A stretch of 32,230 nt of DNA from an uncultured Caryophanales bacterium. Lineage in GTDB: Bacteria; Bacillota_I; Bacilli_A; RFN20; CAG-826. The stretch covers positions 1-32,230 of the forward strand of contig CAMYVX010000013.1 in assembly GCA_947302535.1 (NCBI GenBank), written 5' to 3'. Below, one piece after another: positions 25,250 to 32,230 of the stretch. The notes below the pieces were generated by a model. The model saw only the letters and a list, made by a program, of their open reading frames with translations. It searched no databases and was not told the DNA's origin. The position numbers were made by a program, and so were the translations under genes. Position 1 is the stretch's first letter. Every line of letters begins with the position of its first letter.

Positions 25250-27969
25250 TGGCAAAGAAAAAAGTAGAGCTTCTTGAAGAAATTAATGAAAACATCTCCA
25301 TTTCTCCTCTTGAAGAGGTCATGTCTGATCGTTACGCAACATACGCTAAATACGTTATTCAAGACCGTGCTATCCCTGATGTTAGAGATGGCTTAAAACC
25401 CGTTCAAAGAAGAATCATTTTCTCGATGTATAAATCGGGTAATACATTTAATAAACCAACCAAAAAATGCGCTCATACTGTTGGTGCTGTTATGGGTACT
25501 TTCCACCCACACGGCGATACTTCAATTTATGAAGCATTGGCTCGTATGAGCCAAGATTGGAAAGTTCGTTATCCATTAATCGACTTTCAAGGTAATAATG
25601 GTAGTATTGATGGCGACCAACCAGCGGCTTATCGTTATACCGAATCTCGTTTATCTGAGTTAAGCAACGAAATGGTTAAAGATATCGAAAAAGAGACTGT
25701 TGATATGCAGTTAAACTTTGACGATACTGAATTTGAACCTGTAGTTTTACCATCAAGATTCCCTAACTTATTAATGAACGGTACCGAAGGCATTGCTGTT
25801 GGTTTAGCCACAGAAATTCCACCTCATAATTTAGGCGAAATTGTTGATGCAATTATCTATCGTATTAACCATAAAACTGCGGATATTGAAGATTTACTTC
25901 AATTTGTTAAAGGTCCGGACTTCCCAGGTGGAGGTATTATTTACCGTAGTGAAGGACTTAAGAATATATATTTAACGGGTCGTGGAAGAATAGAAATTGC
26001 TGCGAAAACAGAAATAGTAAGAAATAAAGAAAATACTCAGATTGTTATCAGCGAAATCCCTTATAAATTAGTGAAATCTGCTTTAGTGTATGAAATTGAT
26101 AAGATTATCCATTCCAAGGCTGTTTCTGGCTTATTAGAGATTAGAGATGAGAGTGATTGGAAGGGTATTCGCATTGTCATCGACTGCAAAAAAGATGCTA
26201 AAGTTGAATTACTATTAAAATACTTGATGTCAAAGACATCACTTCATACATCATACACCGCAAATATGGTGGCTATAGTCAATGGAAGACCAAAGACTCT
26301 TAATCTATTGGACTTTGTTGATGCTTATATTACTCATCAAGTTGATGTCATTACTAGAAGAAGTAAATATGATCTTGTGAAGTTCACAAATCGTTTACAT
26401 ATCGTGGAAGCTTTAATTACAGCCTCAATTAACATCAACGAAGTAGTGGAAATTATTAGAAAATCACTTGATAAAGCCGATTCTAAGACGAATTTGATGA
26501 AACGCTTTGATTTTACTAATGAACAAGCCGAAGCTATCGTCATGATGCCTTTATATAAATTGAGCCACACCGATGAAGAAATTTTTGAAAACGAAAAGAA
26601 ACAATTAATCGCTGATATTGATACCCTTAAGGGTATCCTTGAAGATTCTAATAAACTCAATCGTGTCATTATTAAAGACTTAAAAGCGATTGTGGATAAA
26701 TATGGAGACGAACGTCGTAGCCAGATTTTAGACAAAGAGGAAGAAATCATCGTAGATAAAAGAGAACTTATCGCTAAAGAAGAAATCATGCTCTCTGTTA
26801 GTAGAGATGGCTATGTTAAACGTTCTAGCATCAAATCATTTAAGGGTTCTAAAGATGGCTTACTCCCTGGATTAAAGGATGGAGATGTTATTATTGGAGC
26901 GGATTCAGCCTTTACCACCGATTATTTGGTTTGTTTTACAAACCATGGCAATTATGCTTGCTTACCAGTCAATATTTTAACGGAAAATAGATGGAAAGAC
27001 GAAGGCGTCCATTTAAATAGTTTAGTGACCCTTGCAGTTGGTGAAAAAATCATCAAATCTTTAGCTATCTCAGTATTTAGAGATGATATTTACTTAGCTA
27101 TATTGACCAAATTTGGTCAAATTAAACGTATGTCATTAGCAAATATTGAAGCTAGCAAGAGAAGTAAACCAGCTAGATATATGAATCTCATCAAAGGAGA
27201 TGAAGTTGTTTCTATTCAATTATTAACTGGTAATTCTGATGTCTTGGTTTTGACCACAAACGGCATGGCAACATACTTTAATGAAAATGAATTAACGATA
27301 CTTGGTAATAAGGCCGGTGGCGTTAAATCCATTAGTAATTTAGGAAAGAATAATGCTATTGCATTATTAACGTTTGATGAAGAAGAAAAATCAAAATTTA
27401 TGATCTTTACAAACGAAGGTCATATGCGCGTTTTAGATAATACTAAGTTTATGCGCACCGCGCGTTTAGGAAAACCTCAATTAGCGGTTCCTAGCTTTAA
27501 AGGCGAGCCACATACTGTTTTAACTGCAGTGAAAGTGGATAAGAGTTTAGATTCTATTCTTTTAGATTTATACATCTCCAATGGAGATGTTAAAGAAATG
27601 AGCTTTGATGATTTCCATCTCTTTGATATTGCTAAATACGCAAAGAAGAACATCGATATCCCCGCTAAATCTAGATTAGAGTTTGTTACTGATGCGAAAA
27701 TTGAAAGAATAAACACTAGAAGTGTTTCTCGCCCAGTACAAATAAAAGAAAAGAAGATCGATGTTTCTAATTTCTATAACGAAATCGCACCTAACGAAGA
27801 TGTTAAAGAAGAAGACGAAAATCCTGTCTCTTTAATCGAAGAAAATGAGAATAACGAACCAGAAATTGTTAACGAAGAGCCAAAAGCCATCGAAAAAGAA
27901 GAAAAGAAAACTAAGGAAGACGCTAAAGGGTTCGAACAAATCTCTATCTTTGATGACTTAGATGAATAA
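25249..27969 (+). CDS. parC: DNA topoisomerase IV subunit A (ParC) with an acidic tail ending in a clamp-like motif
   Basis: DNA-cleaving subunit of topoisomerase IV. Motifs include DRAIPDVRDGLKPVQRRI (39-56), the quinolone-resistance region HPHGDTSIYEAL (86-97, with Thr91 and Glu95 at the positions usually hit by resistance changes), and the catalytic tyrosine Tyr130 in AAYRYTESRL. The C-terminal half forms the beta-pinwheel. ParC rather than GyrA fits SQDWKVRYPLIDFQGNNGSI and the lack of a clear GyrA box. Residues beyond about 850 form a Lys/Glu-rich tail ending EQISIFDDLDE. QISIF (897-901) fits the bacterial sliding-clamp-binding pentapeptide. AAGGAGG precedes the overlapping ATG. Confidence 0.95.
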   Translation: MAKKKVELLEEINENISISPLEEVMSDRYATYAKYVIQDRAIPDVRDGLKPVQRRIIFSMYKSGNTFNKPTKKCAHTVGAVMGTFHPHGDTSIYEALARMSQDWKVRYPLIDFQGNNGSIDGDQPAAYRYTESRLSELSNEMVKDIEKETVDMQLNFDDTEFEPVVLPSRFPNLLMNGTEGIAVGLATEIPPHNLGEIVDAIIYRINHKTADIEDLLQFVKGPDFPGGGIIYRSEGLKNIYLTGRGRIEIAAKTEIVRNKENTQIVISEIPYKLVKSALVYEIDKIIHSKAVSGLLEIRDESDWKGIRIVIDCKKDAKVELLLKYLMSKTSLHTSYTANMVAIVNGRPKTLNLLDFVDAYITHQVDVITRRSKYDLVKFTNRLHIVEALITASININEVVEIIRKSLDKADSKTNLMKRFDFTNEQAEAIVMMPLYKLSHTDEEIFENEKKQLIADIDTLKGILEDSNKLNRVIIKDLKAIVDKYGDERRSQILDKEEEIIVDKRELIAKEEIMLSVSRDGYVKRSSIKSFKGSKDGLLPGLKDGDVIIGADSAFTTDYLVCFTNHGNYACLPVNILTENRWKDEGVHLNSLVTLAVGEKIIKSLAISVFRDDIYLAILTKFGQIKRMSLANIEASKRSKPARYMNLIKGDEVVSIQLLTGNSDVLVLTTNGMATYFNENELTILGNKAGGVKSISNLGKNNAIALLTFDEEEKSKFMIFTNEGHMRVLDNTKFMRTARLGKPQLAVPSFKGEPHTVLTAVKVDKSLDSILLDLYISNGDVKEMSFDDFHLFDIAKYAKKNIDIPAKSRLEFVTDAKIERINTRSVSRPVQIKEKKIDVSNFYNEIAPNEDVKEEDENPVSLIEENENNEPEIVNEEPKAIEKEEKKTKEDAKGFEQISIFDDLDE

Positions 27970-27992
27970 TACAAAGTATTAACATTAATTAA

Positions 27993-28020
27993 ATAGTATA
28001 AAGTTAGTAGATAATTAGTA
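27993..28020 (+). repeat. Phased ATAGTA/TTAGTA hexamers after parC
   Basis: ATAGTA (27993-27998), TTAGTA (28004-28009) and TTAGTA (28015-28020), again exactly 11 nt apart. The 17-base stretch 28004-28020 recurs exactly, inverted, at 31429-31445, and a close relative precedes dnaG. Confidence 0.6.
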
Positions 28021-28034
28021 ATAGTAAATATACC

Positions 28035-28094
28035 AAAAATCTTTGCAAGGAGTCTTATAATTACGATATAGACAACCCAAACAAAGATTTTTTT
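28035..28094 (+). terminator. Rho-independent terminator after parC with an internal hairpin
   Basis: A perfect 11-bp stem AAAAATCTTTG (28035-28045) / CAAAGATTTTT (28082-28092) encloses 36 nt that hold a second small stem (GTCT at 28052-28055 with AGAC at 28070-28073, extended by ATA/TAT through a bulge). The 3' arm runs into a T-tract. Unusually long for a terminator loop. Confidence 0.75.
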
Positions 28095-28099
28095 GTCTA

Positions 28100-28124
28100 A
28101 AGTCTACTAAAATTAGACTTTTTC
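28100..28124 (+). terminator. Second terminator hairpin before yqeG
   Basis: AAGTCTA (28100-28106) and TAGACTT (28114-28120) form a 7-bp stem followed by TTT. It stands directly after the parC terminator and just before the yqeG -10-like element. Confidence 0.75.
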
Positions 28125-28139
28125 CGTTATCATATTAAT

Positions 28140-28670
28140 ATGCGAAAGAAAGTTTATGCTCATGCTTTGTCAATTTATGAAATCGATGTCGATTTCTTTG
28201 TTAAATCTAATGTCAAAGTTTTGATTGCTGATTTAGATAATACACTTGATAGCTATCGTCTATATCATCCAGGCCAAAGAGCATATGACTTAAAAGAAGC
28301 TCTTAATAAGGTTGGTATCAAACTTGTTATTATTTCTAATAATAAGGGTAAACGTGTAGGTAGTTATGCTCACGATTTAGATGTTCCTTACGTTTGGAGC
28401 GCAAGAAAACCTTTCGCAGGAAAAATCAATCGCTTTATCAAAGATAATAATCTTAATAGAGATGAAGTTATGTTGGTTGGCGACCAACTTATGACTGATG
28501 TTGGCGCGGCTAATAGAGCTAAAATCAGAGTGGTTCTTACAGAAAAGATTGTTAAAGAAGATCAATGGACCACTCATATAAACCGTATCTTTGATAGACC
28601 ATTAAGAAAAAGAATGATGAAAAAAGGCTTATTACCTGACTGGAGGAAAGTTTATGGGCAAATTAAGTAG
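28140..28670 (+). CDS. yqeG: YqeG family HAD phosphatase
   Basis: A 176-residue HAD-superfamily (type IIIA) hydrolase. The nucleophile motif is ADLDNTLDSY (Asp31, Asp33). The second motif is IISNNKG, the lysine motif is ARKPFAGK, and the metal-binding motif is VGDQLMTDVGAAN. The precise substrate in the cell is uncertain. In this cluster (yqeG-yqeH-yhbY-nadD) the partner genes act in ribosome assembly and NAD synthesis. There is no Shine-Dalgarno sequence: TATCAT (28128-28133) ends 6 nt before the ATG, so the message may be leaderless. Its end overlaps yqeH by 17 nt. Confidence 0.93.
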   Translation: MRKKVYAHALSIYEIDVDFFVKSNVKVLIADLDNTLDSYRLYHPGQRAYDLKEALNKVGIKLVIISNNKGKRVGSYAHDLDVPYVWSARKPFAGKINRFIKDNNLNRDEVMLVGDQLMTDVGAANRAKIRVVLTEKIVKEDQWTTHINRIFDRPLRKRMMKKGLLPDWRKVYGQIK

Positions 28671-29805
28671 AGTAATGCGTTGTTATAACTGTGGAGATAT
28701 CTTACAGTACAAGAATAAAGATGTTTCCGGTTATGTTCCTGAGGGAATTCTTCTTCAAGACAATGCTGAGGAACAAGTTATTTATTGCGAAACTTGCTAT
28801 GCAAGAATGAAAGCAGTTAATACTGGTTTATTAGAAGAAGACGCTGATGATGATATCTTAACTATCTTAGATGAGGCGGTTATTTCCGATGCCTTAATCC
28901 TTTGGGTTGTTGATTTATTCTCCTTTAACGGATTCTTAAGCCACCGTGTTGCCGATAAACTTAATAAACTAGATGTTATTGTCATTGGTAATAAATTTGA
29001 TTTATTCCCAAGAACTGTTAAAGAAGCCACGGTCAAATTATTCCTCAAAGAAAGATTTGCGGAAGTTGGTATTGTTCCTAAGAAGATTCTTGTTTTTGGT
29101 AATAGTGATGATTTTGATTCTAAAAAGGTCTTAAGCGACTTAGAGCACGATAGAGCGGGCCGTGATGTTTATATGATTGGCTCTTCTGTTTCCGGCAAGA
29201 CTTCCTTAATCAACAAAGCCTTAAAGGCTTATTCCAATAATTCTAAACGTATTATTAAAACAGAGACATATCCAAATACCAATGCGAAGATTTTAGAAAT
29301 TCCTTTCGATAAGGAATCTACTTTCTATGAAGTACCTGGATTCTCCTTAATTAACAACACTTTAGGTAAAGTGGAAAAAGATGTCATAAGAATGATTACT
29401 CCAAAAGAGAAAATCGATGTTAAAACTGTTCACCTTAGAGAAGGTGATGCCTTTATCATTGGTTCTTTAGGTGCCTTTGTCTTAGAAAGTGGTAAATACA
29501 CATCCATGAAATTCTATTCTTCAGAAATGGTGGAAATTAAGAAGGTCGATGCCTCTCAAGTTAAAAGTGAGTTCTTGGAGAACTTCGTAAAAAGAACTGT
29601 AAGACCAGTTAGTGATCATATTTCTCAATTTACAGACTATGATGTCTTTGAATACACAATGGAAGATGATGAACAACTTCATGATATCGGCATTATGGGT
29701 TTAGGCTGGGTGACATTTGAAGCCAGAGGACAAATTATTCGTGTCTTCTTACCAAAAGGTGTTGCTGTAAAGGAATGTTTATCCAAAGTAAGGAGACATA
29801 AATAA
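28654..29805 (+). CDS. yqeH: Ribosome-assembly GTPase YqeH
   Basis: Circularly permuted GTPase needed for 30S subunit assembly. The 383-residue protein begins with a treble-clef zinc finger (Cys10, Cys13, Cys45, Cys48). The GTPase motifs then come in permuted order: G4 NKFD (113-116), the G5 region near 146-152, G1 GSSVSGKT (176-183), and a G3-equivalent EVPG (226-229). A C-terminal RNA-binding region follows. Family members mostly have GxxNVGKS at G1, so the SVSGKT version is a mild variation that keeps the P-loop. A Shine-Dalgarno GGAGG lies inside the end of yqeG. Its stop overlaps the yhbY start. Confidence 0.95.
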   Translation: MGKLSRVMRCYNCGDILQYKNKDVSGYVPEGILLQDNAEEQVIYCETCYARMKAVNTGLLEEDADDDILTILDEAVISDALILWVVDLFSFNGFLSHRVADKLNKLDVIVIGNKFDLFPRTVKEATVKLFLKERFAEVGIVPKKILVFGNSDDFDSKKVLSDLEHDRAGRDVYMIGSSVSGKTSLINKALKAYSNNSKRIIKTETYPNTNAKILEIPFDKESTFYEVPGFSLINNTLGKVEKDVIRMITPKEKIDVKTVHLREGDAFIIGSLGAFVLESGKYTSMKFYSSEMVEIKKVDASQVKSEFLENFVKRTVRPVSDHISQFTDYDVFEYTMEDDEQLHDIGIMGLGWVTFEARGQIIRVFLPKGVAVKECLSKVRRHK

Positions 29806-30098
29806 TGCTCACTCAACAACAAAAGAAGCAACTGAAGAGTTTAGCAAATAATCTTGATATAAAATATCAAATTGGTAAGAATGAAATCGGACCAACTGTT
29901 TTAGATATGCTTGATAAAGCTTTGACAGCCCACGAGCTCATCAAAATTGACGTTATGAAGTCAGCAAGTGATGATATTGAAGATTTGTCTTCAAAATTAG
30001 TCAAAGAATTAAAAGCCGAATTAGTACAAACACTAGGCCACGTTATTATTCTTTACCGCCGTAATGAAAAGAATCCAAAAATTGTTTTAAAGAAATAA
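29805..30098 (+). CDS. yhbY: YhbY/CRS1-family RNA-binding protein
   Basis: A 97-residue CRM-domain protein associated with pre-50S particles in other bacteria. The pattern LTQQQKKQLKSLANNLDIKY, the YQIGKNEIG loop (the GxxG-like RNA-binding loop), and the terminal QTLGHVIILYRRN are diagnostic. It overlaps the yqeH stop (TAATG), and nadD starts directly after it, so it is in the middle of one transcription unit. In Bacillus, aroE lies between yqeH and yhbY. Here it is missing. Confidence 0.95.
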   Translation: MLTQQQKKQLKSLANNLDIKYQIGKNEIGPTVLDMLDKALTAHELIKIDVMKSASDDIEDLSSKLVKELKAELVQTLGHVIILYRRNEKNPKIVLKK

Positions 30099-31181
30099 AT
30101 GAACAGAATAATATTCGGTGGTGGATTTGACCCGATTCATTTGGGTCATATTAATATGGCAAAAGAAGCTTCTCGCTTTTTAAATGCAGAAGTTATTTTT
30201 GTTCCCGCTCCTATTTCTATATGGAAAAAAGAGTCCATTCCAGCCGAATTTAAAGTGGAAATGATTAATTTATCGATAGAAGGGCTAAAAGGCTTTAGCG
30301 TCGACCTTTTTGAGATAAATAGTGGTAAACAAGAGAATTACTCTATCGACACAGTTCGTTATTTTAAAAATAAATATCCAAACGATGAACTGTTTTATCT
30401 TATTGGTAGTGATCAAGTTAATAACTTTCATAAATGGAAAGATGCTTTAGAACTATCTAAATTAGCTCATATTGTTTTCTTTAAGCGCCCTGGGTATGAC
30501 AATAGCTTAGAAAACATTGATAAATATCATATGTTAGCTATCGATAGTGGGGAACTTTTAGATATTGATTCCACTAGCATCAGAAACTTAAAATCCATTA
30601 AGGTTGATCCAAAGGTTCTTAGATTTATCGAAGATAATAAACTGTATTTTATTAAAAAAATATCCACGATGATGTCAGAAAAAAGATTGGCTCATTCTAT
30701 TTCTGTAGCTAGATTAGCTTATGATATTGCTAAAAAGCATGAGATGAAGGACGCTGATAAGGTTTATATAGCGGCTTTGCTCCACGATATTGGAAAAGAA
30801 TGCCCTGATAGTAAACAAATTATGGAAAAATACTATCCAGAATATCTAGATTTACCGAAATATGCCTATCATCAGTTCGTTGGAGAGCACTTAGCTAAGG
30901 AAATTTTTGGTGTAGAGAATAAAGAAATGCTTTCCGCTATCCGTTATCATTGCACTGGAAATGAAAAAATGAATGAAATTGCCCAAATCATATACGCCGC
31001 TGACAAGATTGATCCTATTAGAGACTATGATTCGTCTTCATTAATAGCCGCTATGATGAATAACAGCGTTCAAGAAGGCTTCAAAATAGTCTTGAAAGCC
31101 AATAAGGAATTCCTTGAAGAAAAAGAAAAAGGGACACAAAATTATTTAACCTTAAAATGCTTCAAGTATTATTTAGTATAA
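30099..31181 (+). CDS. nadD: NadD-YqeK fusion: nicotinate-nucleotide adenylyltransferase plus HD hydrolase
   Basis: Two enzymes in one 360-residue chain. Residues 1 to ~188 are NadD, which makes deamido-NAD: GGGFDPIHLGH (7-17), SxxY-type core LIGSDQVNNFHKW, and the C-terminal DSTSIR (157-162). Residues ~190-360 are a YqeK-type HD domain, a family with diadenosine tetraphosphatase activity: metal-ligand candidates are His199, His229-Asp230 (LLHDIGKECPD), His258, His284 (RYHCTG) and Asp302 (ADKIDP). In Bacillus these are two adjacent genes. The fusion is also known from Mollicutes. It directly follows yhbY. The rsfS gene that usually comes next is not here, as a terminator follows the stop. Confidence 0.95.
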   Translation: MNRIIFGGGFDPIHLGHINMAKEASRFLNAEVIFVPAPISIWKKESIPAEFKVEMINLSIEGLKGFSVDLFEINSGKQENYSIDTVRYFKNKYPNDELFYLIGSDQVNNFHKWKDALELSKLAHIVFFKRPGYDNSLENIDKYHMLAIDSGELLDIDSTSIRNLKSIKVDPKVLRFIEDNKLYFIKKISTMMSEKRLAHSISVARLAYDIAKKHEMKDADKVYIAALLHDIGKECPDSKQIMEKYYPEYLDLPKYAYHQFVGEHLAKEIFGVENKEMLSAIRYHCTGNEKMNEIAQIIYAADKIDPIRDYDSSSLIAAMMNNSVQEGFKIVLKANKEFLEEKEKGTQNYLTLKCFKYYLV

Positions 31182-31213
31182 TCCATTGATCAATATATAA
31201 ATTAAGATGAAGT

Positions 31214-31236
31214 AAGTGGGGAAACCCATTTTTTCT
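31214..31236 (+). terminator. Rho-independent terminator after nadD-yqeK
   Basis: AAGTGGG (31214-31220), a GAAA tetraloop (31221-31224) and CCCATTT (31225-31231), with one G-T pair, followed by TTT-C-TTTT. It closes the yqeG-nadD operon. The remainder of the gap up to 31434 is AT-rich, with only a 6-bp hairpin CATAAT/ATTATG (31293-31308) and no gene that I can support. Confidence 0.9.
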
Positions 31237-31428
31237 TTTGTGTATTGAATACCTCTTTTCCACTATAAATTCTTTAAAAATACATAACTTCGCATAATTG
31301 TCATTATGTTAACTAGAAATTAATTTAATATAATTAATACAGCATAAAAATGAAGCACAATATTTAGATTACACAAACAAACACGTTAAATTAGTGAGTT
31401 TTCCACATATTCGTTTGCCTACAAAATG

Positions 31429-31445
31429 TACTAATTATCTACTAA
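31429..31445 (-). repeat. Inverted copy of the TTAGTA-type 17-nt repeat
   Basis: On the minus strand this reads as two TTAGTA hexamers 11 nt apart and is identical over 17 bases to 28004-28020. It covers the stop codon of the MazF-like gene, so part of it is coding. Confidence 0.5.
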
Positions 31446-32067
31446 TATTTTTGCCATCTTCCTCGTCGCCATTCTTGACCAGGAAGCTAACATATTTTAG
31501 AAGTATCATTTCTAACTGAGCTTTTGTTAACCTCAAAACGTTTGGCGTACTTTCTTCCTCTAGCGTCTCTTCATCATCTTCATAGATAGAACATTCTGGT
31601 CTTTTTAAACCGATTAAGTTTTTTCTTTGAATTCTAAATTTGTCAATTGTTCTTATTTGGTTTACGACTGCTAATGTTTCTCTTTCTTTGGAGAGATCTT
31701 CCACTATTCCTATGTTTACATCGCTTCTTCGATGCCCTCCTGTATGATTTGTCTTTAGTGGACAGACTAAGACAAGAGGATTAAAAGGTTTTGAATCGAC
31801 TAAAACAACAGCGTAATGCCTATTTGAGAATTCGCTATTAATACCTATGCCAAAGTCGACCTCATATATTTCTCCTTTTTTCAAGTCGTAACGTAATTCG
31901 TATACCGATGACACATCGATATATTCAATCATCTTTTTAAGCCACGTTAGCTGATTGACTACACCGACGTTTTGTAAATGCTTATTTCCTAACGAAGGGT
32001 AGCCTTCAGTAGGTTTGGTTTTTCGAAAATAATAAGCAAATTTAATTGAATTTTTATCTTCTTCCAT
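31435..32067 (-). CDS. MazF/PemK-family protein with N- and C-terminal extensions
   Basis: The core, residues ~62-155, has the MazF pattern: KKGEIYEVDFG (63-73), SEFSNRHYAVVLV (78-90), LVCPLKTN, and VNQIRTIDKFRI (135-146), close to the DQIRT signature of this endoribonuclease toxin family. Typical MazF is ~115 residues. This protein has 210, with a ~60-residue N-terminal helical extension and a ~55-residue acidic plus helical tail. The usual RP after the first motif reads RH. No antitoxin gene is visible between its start and the window edge, or downstream. A solitary toxin, a regulator, or a toxin with built-in control are all possible. GGAGG precedes the ATG. Confidence 0.8.
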   Translation of the reverse strand: MEEDKNSIKFAYYFRKTKPTEGYPSLGNKHLQNVGVVNQLTWLKKMIEYIDVSSVYELRYDLKKGEIYEVDFGIGINSEFSNRHYAVVLVDSKPFNPLVLVCPLKTNHTGGHRRSDVNIGIVEDLSKERETLAVVNQIRTIDKFRIQRKNLIGLKRPECSIYEDDEETLEEESTPNVLRLTKAQLEMILLKYVSFLVKNGDEEDGKNISR

Positions 32068-32082
32068 GATTGGAACCTCCTA

Positions 32083-32112
32083 TTTATATATATAGACAAC
32101 GAAAAATGCCAA
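32083..32112 (-). promoter_or_regulatory. Putative promoter of the MazF-like gene
   Basis: On the minus strand TTGGCA (plus 32107-32112) is followed by overlapping -10 candidates: TATATA (plus 32085-32090, 16-bp spacer) or TATAAA (plus 32083-32088, 18-bp spacer). AGGAGG and the ATG follow closely, so the leader is short. Confidence 0.5.
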
Positions 32113-32170
32113 AATTTTAAAAATATTTTCATAAATATGTTTTTTATCTCCAAGATATAGCGGCTCCTAC

Positions 32171-32180
32171 CTCACGTGAG
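32171..32180. repeat. CTCACGTGAG palindrome near the window edge
   Basis: A perfect 10-bp palindrome in a locally GC-richer patch within AT-rich intergenic DNA upstream of the MazF-like gene. CACG can also pair with the CGTG just downstream (32181-32184). It may belong to a structure continuing beyond the window. Confidence 0.4.
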
Positions 32181-32230
32181 CGTGAATTCTTAAAGTAAAT
32201 TCCGTTTTTAAGAAAAACCAGATTAATTCT

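Noticed and set aside
23303-27969. GyrB/GyrA instead of ParE/ParC
   Set aside because: The TOPRIM-region sequence (SDKLTPAQSKD, GRDRIHQAILPLRGK), the A-subunit sequence SQDWKVRYPLIDFQGNN and the plsY neighbour all fit topoisomerase IV.
10479-28020. The 11-nt phased TTAGTA copies as a CRISPR-like or transposon-end repeat
   Set aside because: The units are only 6 nt, there are no long direct repeats or unique spacers of constant size, and no transposase or cas gene is nearby.
31293-31308. CATAAT/ATTATG hairpin as terminator of the MazF-like gene
   Set aside because: It lies over 120 nt past the stop with no T-tract on the minus strand.
32050-32141. Short minus-strand ORF upstream of and overlapping the MazF-like start, as a possible antitoxin
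   Set aside because: It overlaps the promoter and start of the toxin-like gene, is low-complexity and hydrophobic at the start, and has a badly spaced Shine-Dalgarno sequence.

Overview
This window is a chromosomal segment of a low-GC bacterium of the Firmicutes type, probably from the Bacilli/Erysipelotrichia or uncultured RF39-like lineages near the Mollicutes. The reasons are: A+T-rich sequence with A/T-biased codons; the hrcA-grpE-dnaK-dnaJ order with CIRCE operators; a ParE/ParC pair; YneF, TrmK, YqeG and YqeH; an alpha2-type glycyl-tRNA synthetase; a fused NadD-YqeK; and an elongation factor P whose tip loop (NKTAMR) looks mollicute-like. The standard bacterial code fits: tryptophan is TGG throughout, although TGA is used as a stop only once. 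I see no rRNA, tRNA, insertion sequence, prophage or CRISPR array.

Layout. 1-441: the 3' end of hemW. 500-5275: the heat-shock operon hrcA-grpE-dnaK-dnaJ behind two CIRCE operators and a clear SigA promoter, closed by a terminator. 5319-6550: a membrane protein with an N-terminal C39 peptidase domain but no ABC ATPase. 6550-15029: a long plus-strand housekeeping run, ybeY-cdd-era-recO-glyS-dnaG-rpoD-trmK-nif3 (RNA maturation, repair, translation, primase, main sigma factor). 15034-17909: the MEP isoprenoid genes ispH and ispG on the minus strand, with nfo (endonuclease IV) between them on the plus strand. 17971-20448: an accessory cassette of lipoprotein, secreted papain-like cysteine protease and lipoprotein. 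20461-22262: rpmG, a metallo-beta-lactamase-fold hydrolase, efp and yneF. 22387-23205: plsY on the minus strand. 23303-27969: parE-parC (topoisomerase IV). 28140-31181: yqeG-yqeH-yhbY-nadD/yqeK, a ribosome-assembly and NAD cluster that lacks the aroE found inside it in Bacillus. 31435-32067: a solitary MazF/PemK-family protein on the minus strand.

Most of the window is core metabolism and information processing. The parts that look new are the protease/lipoprotein cassette, whose third gene has no ordinary start codon at the expected place; the C39-membrane protein without an ATPase; a sliding-clamp-like motif (QISIF) at the ParC C-terminus; an AT-hook-like motif at the N-terminus of RpoD; an EF-P without the usual tip lysine; several symmetric or nested inverted repeats around promoters (ispH/nfo, rpmG, glyS); and TTAGTA hexamers at exact 11-nt spacing in three places. 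Several genes (ispG, ybeY, yqeG) have a -10-like hexamer only 6-9 nt before the start codon and no Shine-Dalgarno sequence, which suggests leaderless or near-leaderless mRNAs.
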